A stretch of 64,000 bases of DNA from Mixta tenebrionis. Its GTDB lineage: Bacteria > Pseudomonadota > Gammaproteobacteria > Enterobacterales > Enterobacteriaceae. The stretch spans positions 261,778 through 325,777 of the forward strand of contig NZ_VHQI01000002.1 in NCBI RefSeq assembly GCF_006517625.1, written 5' to 3'. Both the position numbers and the translations under genes were made by a program. Below, in pieces: positions 9,321 to 19,477 of this stretch. Below the pieces are notes generated by a model. It did no database searches. It saw only the letters and a program-made list of their open reading frames with translations, and was not told the DNA's origin. Each line of letters opens with the position of its first letter. Within the stretch, counting starts at the first letter, position 1.

Positions 9321-10340
9321 TTAGCGTGTTGTACCGGGGGCGTCGGCTACCGATTCGCGCAGCACCAGCCCGGAAACCAACGTTTTTTGCGGCAGCATGT
9401 CGCCTCCGTCCAGCATCGAGATGATGCGGTTAATCACTTCGTGGATCATTTCCGTGACCGGATCTTTGACGCTGGAGAGCGCAGGGAGCAGAAAGGGGGC
9501 GATGGGATGATCGTCAAAGCCCAGCAGCGAGACCTGCTGCGGCACGTGGATTCCGGCGCGGGCGAGCTGTTTAAGCGCGCCGATCGCCATGTCGTCGTTG
9601 CTGGCGATGACCGCGCTAAAGGTAACGCGCCGTTCCAGCAGCGAGGCGATCGCCCTGACGCCGCAGGCGGGCGTCCATTTGCCTTCAATAATACGCTGCG
9701 GTTCAACAGGAATGTCGGCCCGGCTGATCGCTTGTTTGTAACCGTTAAGGCGTTCCTGAGCGGTAGGGGAATCTAGCGCTCCGGTGATAAAGGCGATGTG
9801 GCGGTGTCCGCGTTCAATAAGCGCCAGGGTTGCGTTGCAGGCTGACTGCTGGTGATCGCAGAAGACAGCGTGGCTGGGGTGTTTACGTAGCCGGCGATTG
9901 ACGACCACGATGGGCTGGCGCGTCTGTTCGATGATTTCATCCATTTCACTGATGCTGAGGAAGCGCGGATAGAGGATGATGGCGTCGCAGCGCAGATCGA
10001 GAAGGAATTCGATCGCTTCACGTTCCTGTTGGGCGCTGTGTTTCCCATCCACGAGGATGAGCTGGCGTCCGCTTTCTTCTACTTTTTTCGCCGCCTGGGA
10101 GAGGATTTCACTGAAGTAGCTGCCGCTGTAGAGGGTGTTGGTGACAACCATGCCGATGCACTGGGATTTGTTGGTAGCGAGGTTGCGCGCCAGCAGGTTG
10201 GGGCGATAGCCTGCCGCTTCGATAGCCGCGAAGACCTGTTGGCGAGTCGCTTCACTGACGTAGCCTTTGCCTGATAGTACGCGCGAGACGGTGGCTTTCG
10301 ATACGCCCGCTTTTTTCGCAACGTCCTGCATGGTTGACAT
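9321..10340 (-). CDS. ascG: LacI-family repressor of the asc beta-glucoside genes
   Basis: The 339-residue regulator has an N-terminal helix-turn-helix (MQDVAKKAGVSKATVSRVLS), the hinge RPNLLARNLA, and a periplasmic-binding-protein fold core. The segments NTLYSGSYFSEIL, HSAQQEREAIEFLLDLRCDAI and SNDDMAIGALK closely follow E. coli AscG. It is divergent from ascF-ascB, as in E. coli, but 1.8 kb of repeat-rich DNA separates them instead of a short regulatory region. A palindromic AscG-type operator lies at 12030-12043, upstream of ascF. It is expected to repress the PTS and phospho-beta-glucosidase genes. Confidence 0.9.
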   Translation of the reverse strand: MSTMQDVAKKAGVSKATVSRVLSGKGYVSEATRQQVFAAIEAAGYRPNLLARNLATNKSQCIGMVVTNTLYSGSYFSEILSQAAKKVEESGRQLILVDGKHSAQQEREAIEFLLDLRCDAIILYPRFLSISEMDEIIEQTRQPIVVVNRRLRKHPSHAVFCDHQQSACNATLALIERGHRHIAFITGALDSPTAQERLNGYKQAISRADIPVEPQRIIEGKWTPACGVRAIASLLERRVTFSAVIASNDDMAIGALKQLARAGIHVPQQVSLLGFDDHPIAPFLLPALSSVKDPVTEMIHEVINRIISMLDGGDMLPQKTLVSGLVLRESVADAPGTTR

Positions 10341-10456
10341 GATGTTTCCCCGGCTGTGTTCCCTTACCGTTCATTCTAAACAGTTTTTGCTTCAGGGTTG
10401 CGGTTTATGTTGTTGGCTGGAGTCGCGCCTTTAGCTGGCTCGTCAGCAAAGGCGCC

Positions 10457-10534
10457 GGTTTCTGGTCAGGTATCGGCAGCGCGCTCTTCGGGGAACGAGA
10501 GGGTCGTAACCTGCAGGCGGACCTCCCGCGCCAG
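10457..10534 (+). repeat. Left copy of a ~78-bp direct repeat flanking the array
   Basis: This stretch begins GGTTTCTGGTCAGGTATCGG and ends in CTCCCGCGCCAG. It recurs at 11682-11758 with a few substitutions, so the tandem array is bracketed by two copies in the same orientation about 1.2 kb apart. The left copy lacks the right half of the palindrome that the right copy starts. Confidence 0.85.
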
Positions 10535-10588
10535 TTATCTGGTAATCGGTACTGCTTCCGACAACGATCAAAGTTAGCCAGCGGCGGG

Positions 10589-11553
10589 TATGGCGCTGAA
10601 GCAGGTTCGGTAGCAGCTGGCGGTGGGCGGGCCGTTCCGTAAAGACGTCGTCAATCCATCCCTGGAGACTCCGCCGCGTCATCCCTGACGCGGAGGCTTT
10701 ACTCCACGGCCCGCCCGCCGCCTCATGGATTCCGGTGCTTATCTGGCGCCGCTGGTTTGGCACTGTGCGGCCAGCGGAGGACATGGCGCTGAAGCAGGTT
10801 CAGTAGCAGCTGGCGGTGGGCGGGCCGTTCCGTAAAGACGTCGTCAATCCATCCCTGGAGACTCCGCCGCGTCATCCCTGACGCGGAGGCTTTACTCCAC
10901 GGCCCGCCCGCCGCCTCATGGATTCCGGTGCTTATCTGGCGCCGCTGGTTCGGCACTGTGCGACCAGCGGCGGGTATGGCGCTGAAGCAGGTTCAGTAGC
11001 AGCTGGCGGTGGGCGGGCCGTTCCGTAAAGACGTCGTCAATCCATCCCTGGAGACTCCGCCGCGTCATCCCTGACGCGGAGGCTTTACTCCACGGCCCGC
11101 CCGCCGCCTCATGGATTCCGGTGCTTATCTGGCGCCGCTGGTTCGGCACTGTGCGACCAGCGGCGGGTATGGCGCTGAAGCAGGTTCAGTAGCAGCTGGC
11201 GGTGGGCGGGCCGTTCCGTAAAGACGTCGTCAATCCATCCCTGGAGACTCCGCCGCGTCATCCCTGACGCGGAGGCTTTACTCCACGGCCCGCCCGCCGC
11301 CTCATGGATTCCGGTGCTTATCTGGCGCCGCTGGTTCGGCACTGTGCGACCAGCGGCGGGTATGGCGCTGAAGCAGGTTCAGTAGCAGCTGGCGGTGGGC
11401 GGGCCGTTCCGTAAAGACGTCGTCAATCCATCCCTGGAGACTCCGCCGCGTCATCCCTGACGCGGAGGCTTTACTCCACGGCCCGCCCGCCGCCTCATGG
11501 ATTCCGGTGCTTATCTGCCGCCGCTGGTTCGGCACTGTGCGACCAGCGGCGGG
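10589..11553. repeat. Five tandem copies of a 193-bp hairpin-forming unit
   Basis: Units begin at 10589, 10782, 10975, 11168 and 11361, exactly 193 bp apart; the first ~20 bases of a sixth copy begin at 11554. Units 3 to 5 look identical apart from one base at a unit edge; units 1 and 2 carry a few substitutions, suggesting recent amplification. Each unit contains a 17-bp inverted repeat (in unit 3, 11005-11021 with 11092-11108, GGCGGTGGGCGGGCCGT and its complement, one mismatch). Inside it is a smaller hairpin, CCGCGTCA-TCCC-TGACGCGG, at 11060-11079. There are no spacers between units, so this is not a CRISPR array. Confidence 0.95.
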
Positions 11554-11681
11554 TATGGCGCTGAAGCAGATTCAGCGACTGACGGCGGTAGCGGTTTGGC
11601 TTTACAGCTTCAATATGAGAAGTAAGCGGCAGCAACTCTGCCGGCCAGAAAGTCACATCATTACCGGCCAGGCGTTGCGCT

Positions 11682-11758
11682 GGTTTCTGGTCAGGTATCG
11701 GCAGCGCGATCTTCGGGGAACAAGGGGGACGGACCTGCAGGCGGACCTCCCGCGCCAG
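11682..11758 (+). repeat. Right copy of the ~78-bp direct repeat
   Basis: This is a near copy of 10457-10534. Its second half forms the left arm of the nested palindrome at 11720-11824, which is intact only at this side of the array. Confidence 0.85.
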
Positions 11759-11824
11759 GGAAGGCGCGGGCGGAGGCTCCAGGATGGATTCATGCCGTTC
11801 CGCCGTAAGGTCCGTCCCCCTTGT
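11720..11824. repeat. Nested palindromic element
   Basis: A perfect 16-bp inverted repeat (ACAAGGGGGACGGACC at 11720-11735, complement at 11809-11824) encloses a second stem, CCCGCGCC (11749-11756) with GGCGCGGG (11763-11770). The interior shares short words with the 193-bp unit (GGATGGATTCATG-like and CGCGGAGGC-like), so the elements may belong to one interspersed palindromic family. No transposase is nearby. It might act as a strong RNA hairpin for either strand. Confidence 0.8.
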
Positions 11825-11954
11825 GACCGGCACGTCTTAGGCGGCCACCGGCGCCTTGACCAGCGTTACCTGGCGAGCGGCACGTCCTGGCCGGCCGCCG
11901 CCTCCCTGTTCAACATTCAATCAGCCACAGACAACAAGCTTATTTGATCCTGCC

Positions 11955-11970
11955 CGCGATCGTTATCACA
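11955..11970. promoter_or_regulatory. Possible CRP half-conserved site upstream of ascF
   Basis: CGCGATCGTTATCACA has a perfect right half (TCACA) and a 3/5 left half at the correct 6-bp spacing for CRP. Catabolite control of asc-type genes makes this plausible, but the match is weak. Confidence 0.3.
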
Positions 11971-12029
11971 AATTTTTATCAGCAAAAAAATAACACTTGA
12001 TCTATTTATCTGTAATCATCAGGCTCATG

Positions 12030-12043
12030 TGAAACCGGTTACC
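12030..12043. promoter_or_regulatory. AscG-type operator
   Basis: TGAAACCGGTTACC is centred on the palindrome AACCGGTT typical of LacI/GalR-family operators. It closely fits the E. coli AscG consensus TGAAACCGGTTTCA. It lies about 120 bp upstream of the ascF start, so it can control ascF-ascB. No second copy was seen next to ascG. Confidence 0.7.
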
Positions 12044-12164
12044 TATATTGTTGCGGACGAGAAATAGCAGCACGAAAACCAGCGCTCTCTCGCCACAACT
12101 AAAAACCATAACAACGCCGTCCACCCTGCGGCTACGGTGCGTCATAACGAGAGGTCTCACAGAC

Positions 12165-13616
12165 ATGGCAAAAAATCATGCGGCAATCTCGCGAGCAATC
12201 CTTGCAGCCATAGGCGGCGGCGACAACGTGGCAGCAGTCACCCACTGCATGACGCGCCTGCGCTTTGTACTCAACGACAGCCGCGCCGTAAACAGCGCCG
12301 AACTCAAAGCGATTCCCGGCGTAATGGGCGTGGTGCAAAGTGAAGGGCAGTGCCAGGTCATCATTGGCAACACCGTCTCGCAGGCCTATGCCGAACTCAT
12401 TAAACTGCTGCCCGTCAGCGCGCAAACCCGCCCCGAAGCGCCAAAAGGCAAACTCACGCTAAAACGCATCGGCGCAGGTATCCTTGATGCGCTGATCGGC
12501 ACCATGTCGCCGCTGATCCCGGCGATTATCGGCGGATCGATGGTAAAACTGCTGGCAATGATCCTCAGCATGACCGGCCTGTTCGCTAAAGAATCCTCTA
12601 CGCTGGCGATCCTCAACTTCATCGGCGACGGCGCGTTCTTCTTCCTGCCGATCATGGTGGCTGCCTCCGCCGCGATAAAATTCAAAACCAACATGTCGCT
12701 GGCGATTGCCATCGCTGGCGTGCTGGTTCACCCTGGCTTTATCGAACTGATGGCGAAAGCGGCGCAGGGACAGCCGGTTGAATTCTTCGGGCTGCCCGTC
12801 ACGGCGGTAAAATATACCTACACCGTCATTCCGGCGCTCTGCATGACCTGGATCCTCTCGTGGATCGAAAACTGGGTGGATAAAATCACCCCGGCAGTCA
12901 CCAAAAACTTCCTCAAGCCGATGCTGATCGTTCTGATCTCCGCACCGATCGCGATCATGCTGATCGGCCCGATCGGTATCTGGATCGGCAGCGGTATCTC
13001 GGCGGTGGTCTACACCATTCACCACTATCTCGGCTGGCTCTCGGTCGCTATCATGGGCGCGCTCTGGCCGCTGCTGGTAATGACCGGCATGCACCGCGTC
13101 TTCACTCCTGCCATCATCCAGACCATCGCCGAAACCGGCAAAGAGGGCATGGTCATGCCATCGGAAATCGGCGCCAACCTCTCGCTGGGCGGATCGTCGC
13201 TGGCGGTTGCCTGGCGCACCAAAAACCCGGAACTGCGCCAGACCGCGCTGGCTGCCGCCGCCTCCGCTATTGTGGCCGGTATCTCCGAGCCGGCGCTGTA
13301 TGGCGTGGCGGTGCGGCTCAGGCGCCCGCTTATCGCCAGCCTGATTAGCGGCTTCATCTGCGGCGCGGTAGCCGGACTGGCCGGGCTGGCGAGCCATTCG
13401 ATGGCGGCGCCGGGGCTGTTCACCAGCGTCCAGTTCTTCGATCCCGCCAACCCAATGAGCATTGTCTGGGTCTTTGCGGTAATGGCGCTGGCAATCGTTA
13501 TCTCCTTTATCACCACCTTAATTTTGGGTTTTGAGGACATCCCGGTAGAGACGCCGCAAAAGGCGGCTACGCCTGCCGACTGGCCCGCTGCTTCTCCGGC
13601 CGTTAAAACGCACTAA
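12165..13616 (+). CDS. ascF: PTS beta-glucoside EIIBC component
   Basis: The 483-residue permease imports and phosphorylates aryl-beta-glucosides such as arbutin, salicin and cellobiose. The N-terminal EIIB domain has the phosphorylated cysteine Cys28 in AVTHCMTRLRF. The EIIC domain from ~residue 105 has about ten membrane segments, with GTMSPLIPAIIGGS and GISEPALYGVAVRLRRP. There is no EIIA domain, so glucose EIIA (Crr) must donate phosphate, as for E. coli AscF (485 residues). The frame is open from 12048, but the ATG at 12165 matches family N termini and is preceded by a GAGAGGT site. ascB follows after 12 bases. Confidence 0.93.
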   Translation: MAKNHAAISRAILAAIGGGDNVAAVTHCMTRLRFVLNDSRAVNSAELKAIPGVMGVVQSEGQCQVIIGNTVSQAYAELIKLLPVSAQTRPEAPKGKLTLKRIGAGILDALIGTMSPLIPAIIGGSMVKLLAMILSMTGLFAKESSTLAILNFIGDGAFFFLPIMVAASAAIKFKTNMSLAIAIAGVLVHPGFIELMAKAAQGQPVEFFGLPVTAVKYTYTVIPALCMTWILSWIENWVDKITPAVTKNFLKPMLIVLISAPIAIMLIGPIGIWIGSGISAVVYTIHHYLGWLSVAIMGALWPLLVMTGMHRVFTPAIIQTIAETGKEGMVMPSEIGANLSLGGSSLAVAWRTKNPELRQTALAAAASAIVAGISEPALYGVAVRLRRPLIASLISGFICGAVAGLAGLASHSMAAPGLFTSVQFFDPANPMSIVWVFAVMALAIVISFITTLILGFEDIPVETPQKAATPADWPAASPAVKTH

Positions 13617-15056
<1,440 letters not shown>

Positions 15057-15063
15057 TTGACAA

Positions 15064-15085
15064 GGGCCAGGGCTGGCCCGTTTTT
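15064..15085 (+). terminator. Rho-independent terminator of ascFB
   Basis: GGGCCAG and CTGGCCC form a compact GC stem (15064-15079), followed by a run of five T after one G. It starts eight bases past the ascB stop. Confidence 0.8.
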
Positions 15086-15511
15086 CGATGCGAATCGCTC
15101 CTTTATATCTGGCCCCTGCTGGCCTGCCGCGCCGTTTAACGGCTGTTGTCTGTTTATTCCTTCCTCGCGCAAAGAAACTATATTTATTTAATAAATAACC
15201 TGACTAAATCATTGTCTGTTGACCGCACATTTTTGTTTTTTTGAGAATCTTCCTGGTTAGCTGATATTAAATATCACTTGCGTCTTTATTTTTGATTCAG
15301 GCTGTTTTTAAAGAATATAAATATATGAAAACAATATGATGAAAGTCACTCTTTTACATCCATACATTTCTCAATGTTACTGGCGGAAATAAAAGTTTTC
15401 TGCTTTATCTGATATTCACGTCGATGCGTTTCGGGCGGCGTTTCATTTTTATTGCACATTGAAGCATCTCAAAAATAAAACATCTGCAACCAATAAGGGA
15501 CGGTATCTGTA
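15086..15511. other. AT-rich intergenic region before the autotransporter
   Basis: About 425 bp without a supported gene. It is much more AT-rich than its neighbours and presumably holds the promoter of the subtilase gene, whose ribosome-binding site is in AATAAGGGACGG just before 15512. No confident -10/-35 pair or operator was identified. Confidence 0.6.
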
Positions 15512-18500
15512 ATGTTAAAGAAAAGCAGAAGGTTGGCTGTCGCTCAGCGCATATTGCGCTCTGAGATAAAGGGGCGGCAGGTGCGCTATAGCGCGCTGGC
15601 AGCAGCGGTTTATCTGGGCGCAGTTGGCCCGGCGATCGCCGGTAACTACATTGAGCAGGGCGTGGCGGGCGATGCGGCCAGCTGGCGCAGCAGTGAATTC
15701 AACGCCGAATGGGGGCTGGGCGCGATTCATGCTGATGAGGCGTATGCCGCCGGCTACAGCGGCAAAGGTATCAGGCTGGGAATTTTCGATCAGCCGGTTT
15801 ATGCGCAGCACCCGGAATTTGTCGGCGCGAATAAAGTGATCAACCTGGTGACCGAGGGCGTGCGCGCCTATACCGATCCCTATATTCCGGTGAAAGCGGG
15901 CGACGCCTTTAAATATGACGGCACCCCCAGCCTTGATTCCGGCGGCGAACTGGGCACCCACGGTACGCACGTTGGCGGTATCGCCGCCGGCAGCCGCGAC
16001 GGTGGTGAAATGCACGGCGTGGCCTGGGGCGCGCAGATCGTCAGCGCGGAAAACGGCGATCCCGGCCCGGAGGATGGCATTGTTCTCGGCAACGACGGCG
16101 CGGTGTATAAGGCGGGCTGGGATGCGCTGCGCGAAAGCGGCGTACGCATTATCAACAACAGCTGGGGCATCGGCATTACTGATAAATTCTCGCAGGGCGG
16201 GCGCGATCCCGCCTATCCGAACTTCACCGTCAACGATGCGCAGAAGCAGTTCGATCAGATCAAACAGATCCTTGGTACCGTGCCGGGCGGCGCCTACCAG
16301 GGGGCGATCGATGCGGCGCGCAGCGGCATCGTTACCATCTTTGCCGCCGGTAATGATTACAACCTCAATAACCCGGATGCGATGGGCGGGCTGGCTTACT
16401 TTGTGCCGGATATCGCACCGAACTGGCTTACCGTCGCCAGCCTGCAACAGGAAGAGGAAGGCTATACCATCAGCACCTTCTCCTCGCGCTGCGGCTACAC
16501 CGCCAGCTTCTGCGTGTCGGCGCCGGGATCGCGCGTTTATAGTTCGGTTATTGAAGGCGCCAGCGCCGATGATTTGACGACCGGCTACGCCAAATACAGC
16601 GGTACTTCAATGGCGGCTCCGCATGTTGCAGGCAGCATCGCGGTGCTGATGGAGCGTTTTCCCTATATGACCGGCGCCCAGGTTGCGCAGGTGCTGAAAA
16701 CCACCACGGTTGATATGGGCGATGCGGGCATCGATGCGCTGTATGGCTGGGGCATGATCGATTTAGGTAAAGCGATTCACGGGCCGGGCATGTTCTACAC
16801 CGTGGAGGATATTCCTGAAGCGTTTCGCGTGCCGGATCCTGACGGCAGCGCCTATGGATCGACGCAGTTTGTCGCCAATATTCCCGGCATCGGCGCGATG
16901 GTGGACCCCGACCAACGCTATGCGCACCGGTGCGAAGGGGTACAGTGCGCCTTCGATATCTGGTCGAACGATATCTCCGGTCATGGCGGCTTGACGAAAG
17001 AGGGCGCGGGCGCGCTGCTGCTTACCGGCAACAACACCTACAGCGGCCCGACGCTGGTAAACAATGGTCTGCTGGCGATTAACGGTTCGCTGACGTCAGC
17101 GGTGCGGGTACAGCAACAGGGCGCGCTGGGCGGATCGGGCCGCGTAGGCGCTTTAACCGTCGCGCGCGGCGGCACCGTGGCGCCCGGCAACTCTATCGGC
17201 ACCCTGAACGTTGACGGCGACGTTAATTTTGAAGCGGGTTCGCGCTATGCGGTGGAGGTGGCGCCGGATGGGCGTAGCGATCGTATCGCCAGCGGCGGCG
17301 CTATCCATATCAACGGCGGCGAAGTGGCGGTATCGCTGGAAAACGGCGATAACCTGCTTAGCCGCAGCGAAGTACAGAGCCTGGCGGGACGGCAGTACAC
17401 CATTTTGTCGGCGACTAACGGCATCAGCGGCCAGTTCGCCAGTTCGCTGCCCAGCTACGCTTTTCTCGGCACTTCGCTGGGCTATCAGGGCAACCAGGTT
17501 TCGCTGGCGGTTGGACGTAATGATGTGAGCTTTACCAGCGTAGCGGCTACCGACAACCAGCGAGCGGTTGCCGCGGCGGCGAACGCGCTGGGCGCGGGCA
17601 ATCCGCTGTATGAGAGCCTGCTGCTTAGCGGGTCAGTGGGCGAAGCACGCCAGGCGTTTCGCCAGCTTTCCGGTCAGGTACATGCCGATATCGCCTCGGC
17701 ACAGGTCAATGACAGCCGCTATCTGCGCGATACGCTGAACGATCGCCTGCGTCAGGCTGAAGGGCTGGCTGCCGCAGGCGATATTAAAGCCGACGAGGGC
17801 GGTGCCTGGGCGAAGATGCTGGGCGCGTGGGATCACGCCTCCGGCGATGCCAGCGCTACCGGCTATCAGGCCTCTACCTGGGGCGTGCTGCTGGGGCTGG
17901 ATTCCGCCTGGGCGGATGACTGGCGCATGGGCGTGGCGACCGGCTATACCCGCACCTCGCTGGATGGCGGTTACGGCGCTGATGCCGACAGCGATAACTA
18001 TCATCTGGCGGTGTACGGCGGCAAAGAGTACGGTGCGCTGGCGCTGCGGGCGGGCGCGGGTTACACCTGGCATCGCTTCGATACCGCGCGTTCCATTCGC
18101 TACGGCAGCCAGTCCGATCGGGCCAGCGCGCAGTATAACGCGCGTACCGAACAGTTCTTCGCTGAGGTGGGTTACGCTATTCCTGTCGGCGCCGTTAATC
18201 TTGAGCCGTTTGCTAACCTTTCATACGTTAACTTCCAGAACAACCGTATCGCCGAACAGGGCGGGGCGGCGGCGCTGCACGGCGACAAGCAGCATACTGA
18301 CGCCACGCTCTCTACGCTTGGCCTGCGCTCCGATTTTCAGTGGGATATTAACCTGACGACATCGGTGGCGCTGCGCGGCGAGCTGGGCTGGCAGCATCAG
18401 TATGGCGATTTGGATCGCGGCATGGGGCTGAAATTCAACGGCAGCAATACGCCGTTTGTGGTGAACAGCGTTGTCGCTTCGCGTGATGGCGCAGTGATTA

Positions 18501-18619
18501 AGGCCAGCGCGGAGATGGCGCTGAACGCTGATTCCCGTCTGTCGCTGGGCTACAGCGGCCTGATCTCCGATAACTATCAGGACAACAGCGTTAACGCGGG
18601 CTTCAGCTGGAATTTCTGA
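15512..18619 (+). CDS. Autotransporter subtilase (S8 serine protease, type V secretion)
   Basis: The 1035-residue protein has a long signal region (residues 1-43, ending AIAG), an S8 peptidase domain (~70-420), a short autotransporter-associated repeat (LTGNNTYSGPTLVNNGLLAING, ~510), and a C-terminal beta-barrel (~750-1035) ending in NAGFSWNF with a terminal Phe. The catalytic triad is Asp93 (LGIFDQP), His150 (GTHGTHVGG) and Ser366 (GTSMAAPHVAG). It resembles the SphB1/Ssp-type surface or secreted serine proteases. It is a single gene with its own terminator. Its substrates cannot be told from sequence. Confidence 0.92.
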   Translation: MLKKSRRLAVAQRILRSEIKGRQVRYSALAAAVYLGAVGPAIAGNYIEQGVAGDAASWRSSEFNAEWGLGAIHADEAYAAGYSGKGIRLGIFDQPVYAQHPEFVGANKVINLVTEGVRAYTDPYIPVKAGDAFKYDGTPSLDSGGELGTHGTHVGGIAAGSRDGGEMHGVAWGAQIVSAENGDPGPEDGIVLGNDGAVYKAGWDALRESGVRIINNSWGIGITDKFSQGGRDPAYPNFTVNDAQKQFDQIKQILGTVPGGAYQGAIDAARSGIVTIFAAGNDYNLNNPDAMGGLAYFVPDIAPNWLTVASLQQEEEGYTISTFSSRCGYTASFCVSAPGSRVYSSVIEGASADDLTTGYAKYSGTSMAAPHVAGSIAVLMERFPYMTGAQVAQVLKTTTVDMGDAGIDALYGWGMIDLGKAIHGPGMFYTVEDIPEAFRVPDPDGSAYGSTQFVANIPGIGAMVDPDQRYAHRCEGVQCAFDIWSNDISGHGGLTKEGAGALLLTGNNTYSGPTLVNNGLLAINGSLTSAVRVQQQGALGGSGRVGALTVARGGTVAPGNSIGTLNVDGDVNFEAGSRYAVEVAPDGRSDRIASGGAIHINGGEVAVSLENGDNLLSRSEVQSLAGRQYTILSATNGISGQFASSLPSYAFLGTSLGYQGNQVSLAVGRNDVSFTSVAATDNQRAVAAAANALGAGNPLYESLLLSGSVGEARQAFRQLSGQVHADIASAQVNDSRYLRDTLNDRLRQAEGLAAAGDIKADEGGAWAKMLGAWDHASGDASATGYQASTWGVLLGLDSAWADDWRMGVATGYTRTSLDGGYGADADSDNYHLAVYGGKEYGALALRAGAGYTWHRFDTARSIRYGSQSDRASAQYNARTEQFFAEVGYAIPVGAVNLEPFANLSYVNFQNNRIAEQGGAAALHGDKQHTDATLSTLGLRSDFQWDINLTTSVALRGELGWQHQYGDLDRGMGLKFNGSNTPFVVNSVVASRDGAVIKASAEMALNADSRLSLGYSGLISDNYQDNSVNAGFSWNF

Positions 18620-18642
18620 CGTTTAATAAATCAGCACTCCGG

Positions 18643-18670
18643 GCGGGGCCGAAAATGGCCCCGCTTTTTT
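18643..18670 (+). terminator. Terminator of the autotransporter gene
   Basis: GCGGGGCC (18643-18650) pairs with GGCCCCGC (18657-18664) around a GAAAAT loop. Six T follow directly. Confidence 0.9.
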
Positions 18671-18808
18671 ATGATGGGGCTGGTATGTTATCGCAATAAA
18701 GTTTCACTTCTGATGGCCGATAGAAGCAGGGATAACTTTTCAGGTCAGGAATGCCCGATAGCAGGCATCCGCCTGAAATTTTTCTGATGGCTAAAAGGAC
18801 GAAACAAA

Positions 18809-19477
18809 ATGATGAAAAGAGGATGGTTGCTGCTGGCTGCGACGCTGGTGCTGACTGGATGTGTGAGAACCCCGGCGCTTAGCGCCCGCAGCGTGACTGA
18901 AACGCAGAATAGCGTTGTCGATGGCAAAACAACTCTCGATGAACTGCTACAGCGCTACGGCCAGCCGGAAAATAGGTCGCCGACCGCAACGGGAAAAGTG
19001 AATGTCGGCTGGAAAAGAACCTGGTCTGATAATCCTCTCCATGCTGCCAATATATCACGGCTTAACGTGCTGGTTGATAAGCAGGTAGTCATCAGGCATA
19101 TCTTCACCCGTTATCCGCTGACGCTTAATAATAATTTCCTGAAGGATGCGACGAAAGAGAGCCTGGGCGCGGTGATTAAGCCCGGCGTGACCACTGAAAG
19201 CAGTATGATTTCGCGCTTTGGTCAGCCAGTTAGCTACACCTTCAGTGACGAAGGCGAAAAAATCATGCTTTATCTGTGGCAGGATATTACCGACGATGCC
19301 AGCCGCATGATTCCGATTGTTGGCGGTTTTATCGGTACTCAGTCCGGCCCGGTCTATACCTTGTTAATTACGCTTAACGATAACGGCACGGTAAAAGCGT
19401 GGGATCTGATTCATGCGCAGGGCAAACGCGGCGCAGGGATTATGAACGCCTCGGCGATTAAACTAACGCCACAGTAA
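18809..19477 (+). CDS. Lipoprotein of unknown function (BamE/SmpA-like repeats)
   Basis: The 222-residue protein has a lipoprotein signal with lipobox LTGC (acylated Cys at residue 18). Two related segments, TTLDELLQRYGQPENR and VTTESSMISRFGQPVSY, resemble the alpha-helix plus G-Q-P turn of SmpA/BamE-type folds, so two such domains may be present. Starts at 18809 and 18812 are both possible, with AGGACG upstream. It stands alone between two terminators. The function is unknown. Confidence 0.75.
   Translation: MMKRGWLLLAATLVLTGCVRTPALSARSVTETQNSVVDGKTTLDELLQRYGQPENRSPTATGKVNVGWKRTWSDNPLHAANISRLNVLVDKQVVIRHIFTRYPLTLNNNFLKDATKESLGAVIKPGVTTESSMISRFGQPVSYTFSDEGEKIMLYLWQDITDDASRMIPIVGGFIGTQSGPVYTLLITLNDNGTVKAWDLIHAQGKRGAGIMNASAIKLTPQ

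Larger units (their letters stand above)
10341..12164. other. Expanded intergenic region between ascG and ascF
   Basis: No credible coding sequence is seen in these 1.8 kb. The region holds a 78-bp direct repeat at each side, five tandem 193-bp units in the middle, and a large nested palindrome near the right end. About 200 bp of ordinary AT-rich promoter DNA follows, with a LacI-type operator before ascF. Short open frames of 77 codons recur on the minus strand only because the unit repeats. The unit length is not a multiple of three, so the frames do not connect. Confidence 0.85.

Noticed and set aside
10723-11535. Four near-identical 77-codon frames on the minus strand, spaced 193 bp
   Set aside because: They arise only from the tandem repeat. 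The unit is 193 bp (not a multiple of three), each frame ends in the next unit, and the sequence is dominated by hairpin arms.
10589-11553. CRISPR array
   Set aside because: Units are 193 bp, directly abutting, with no unique spacers and no cas genes nearby.
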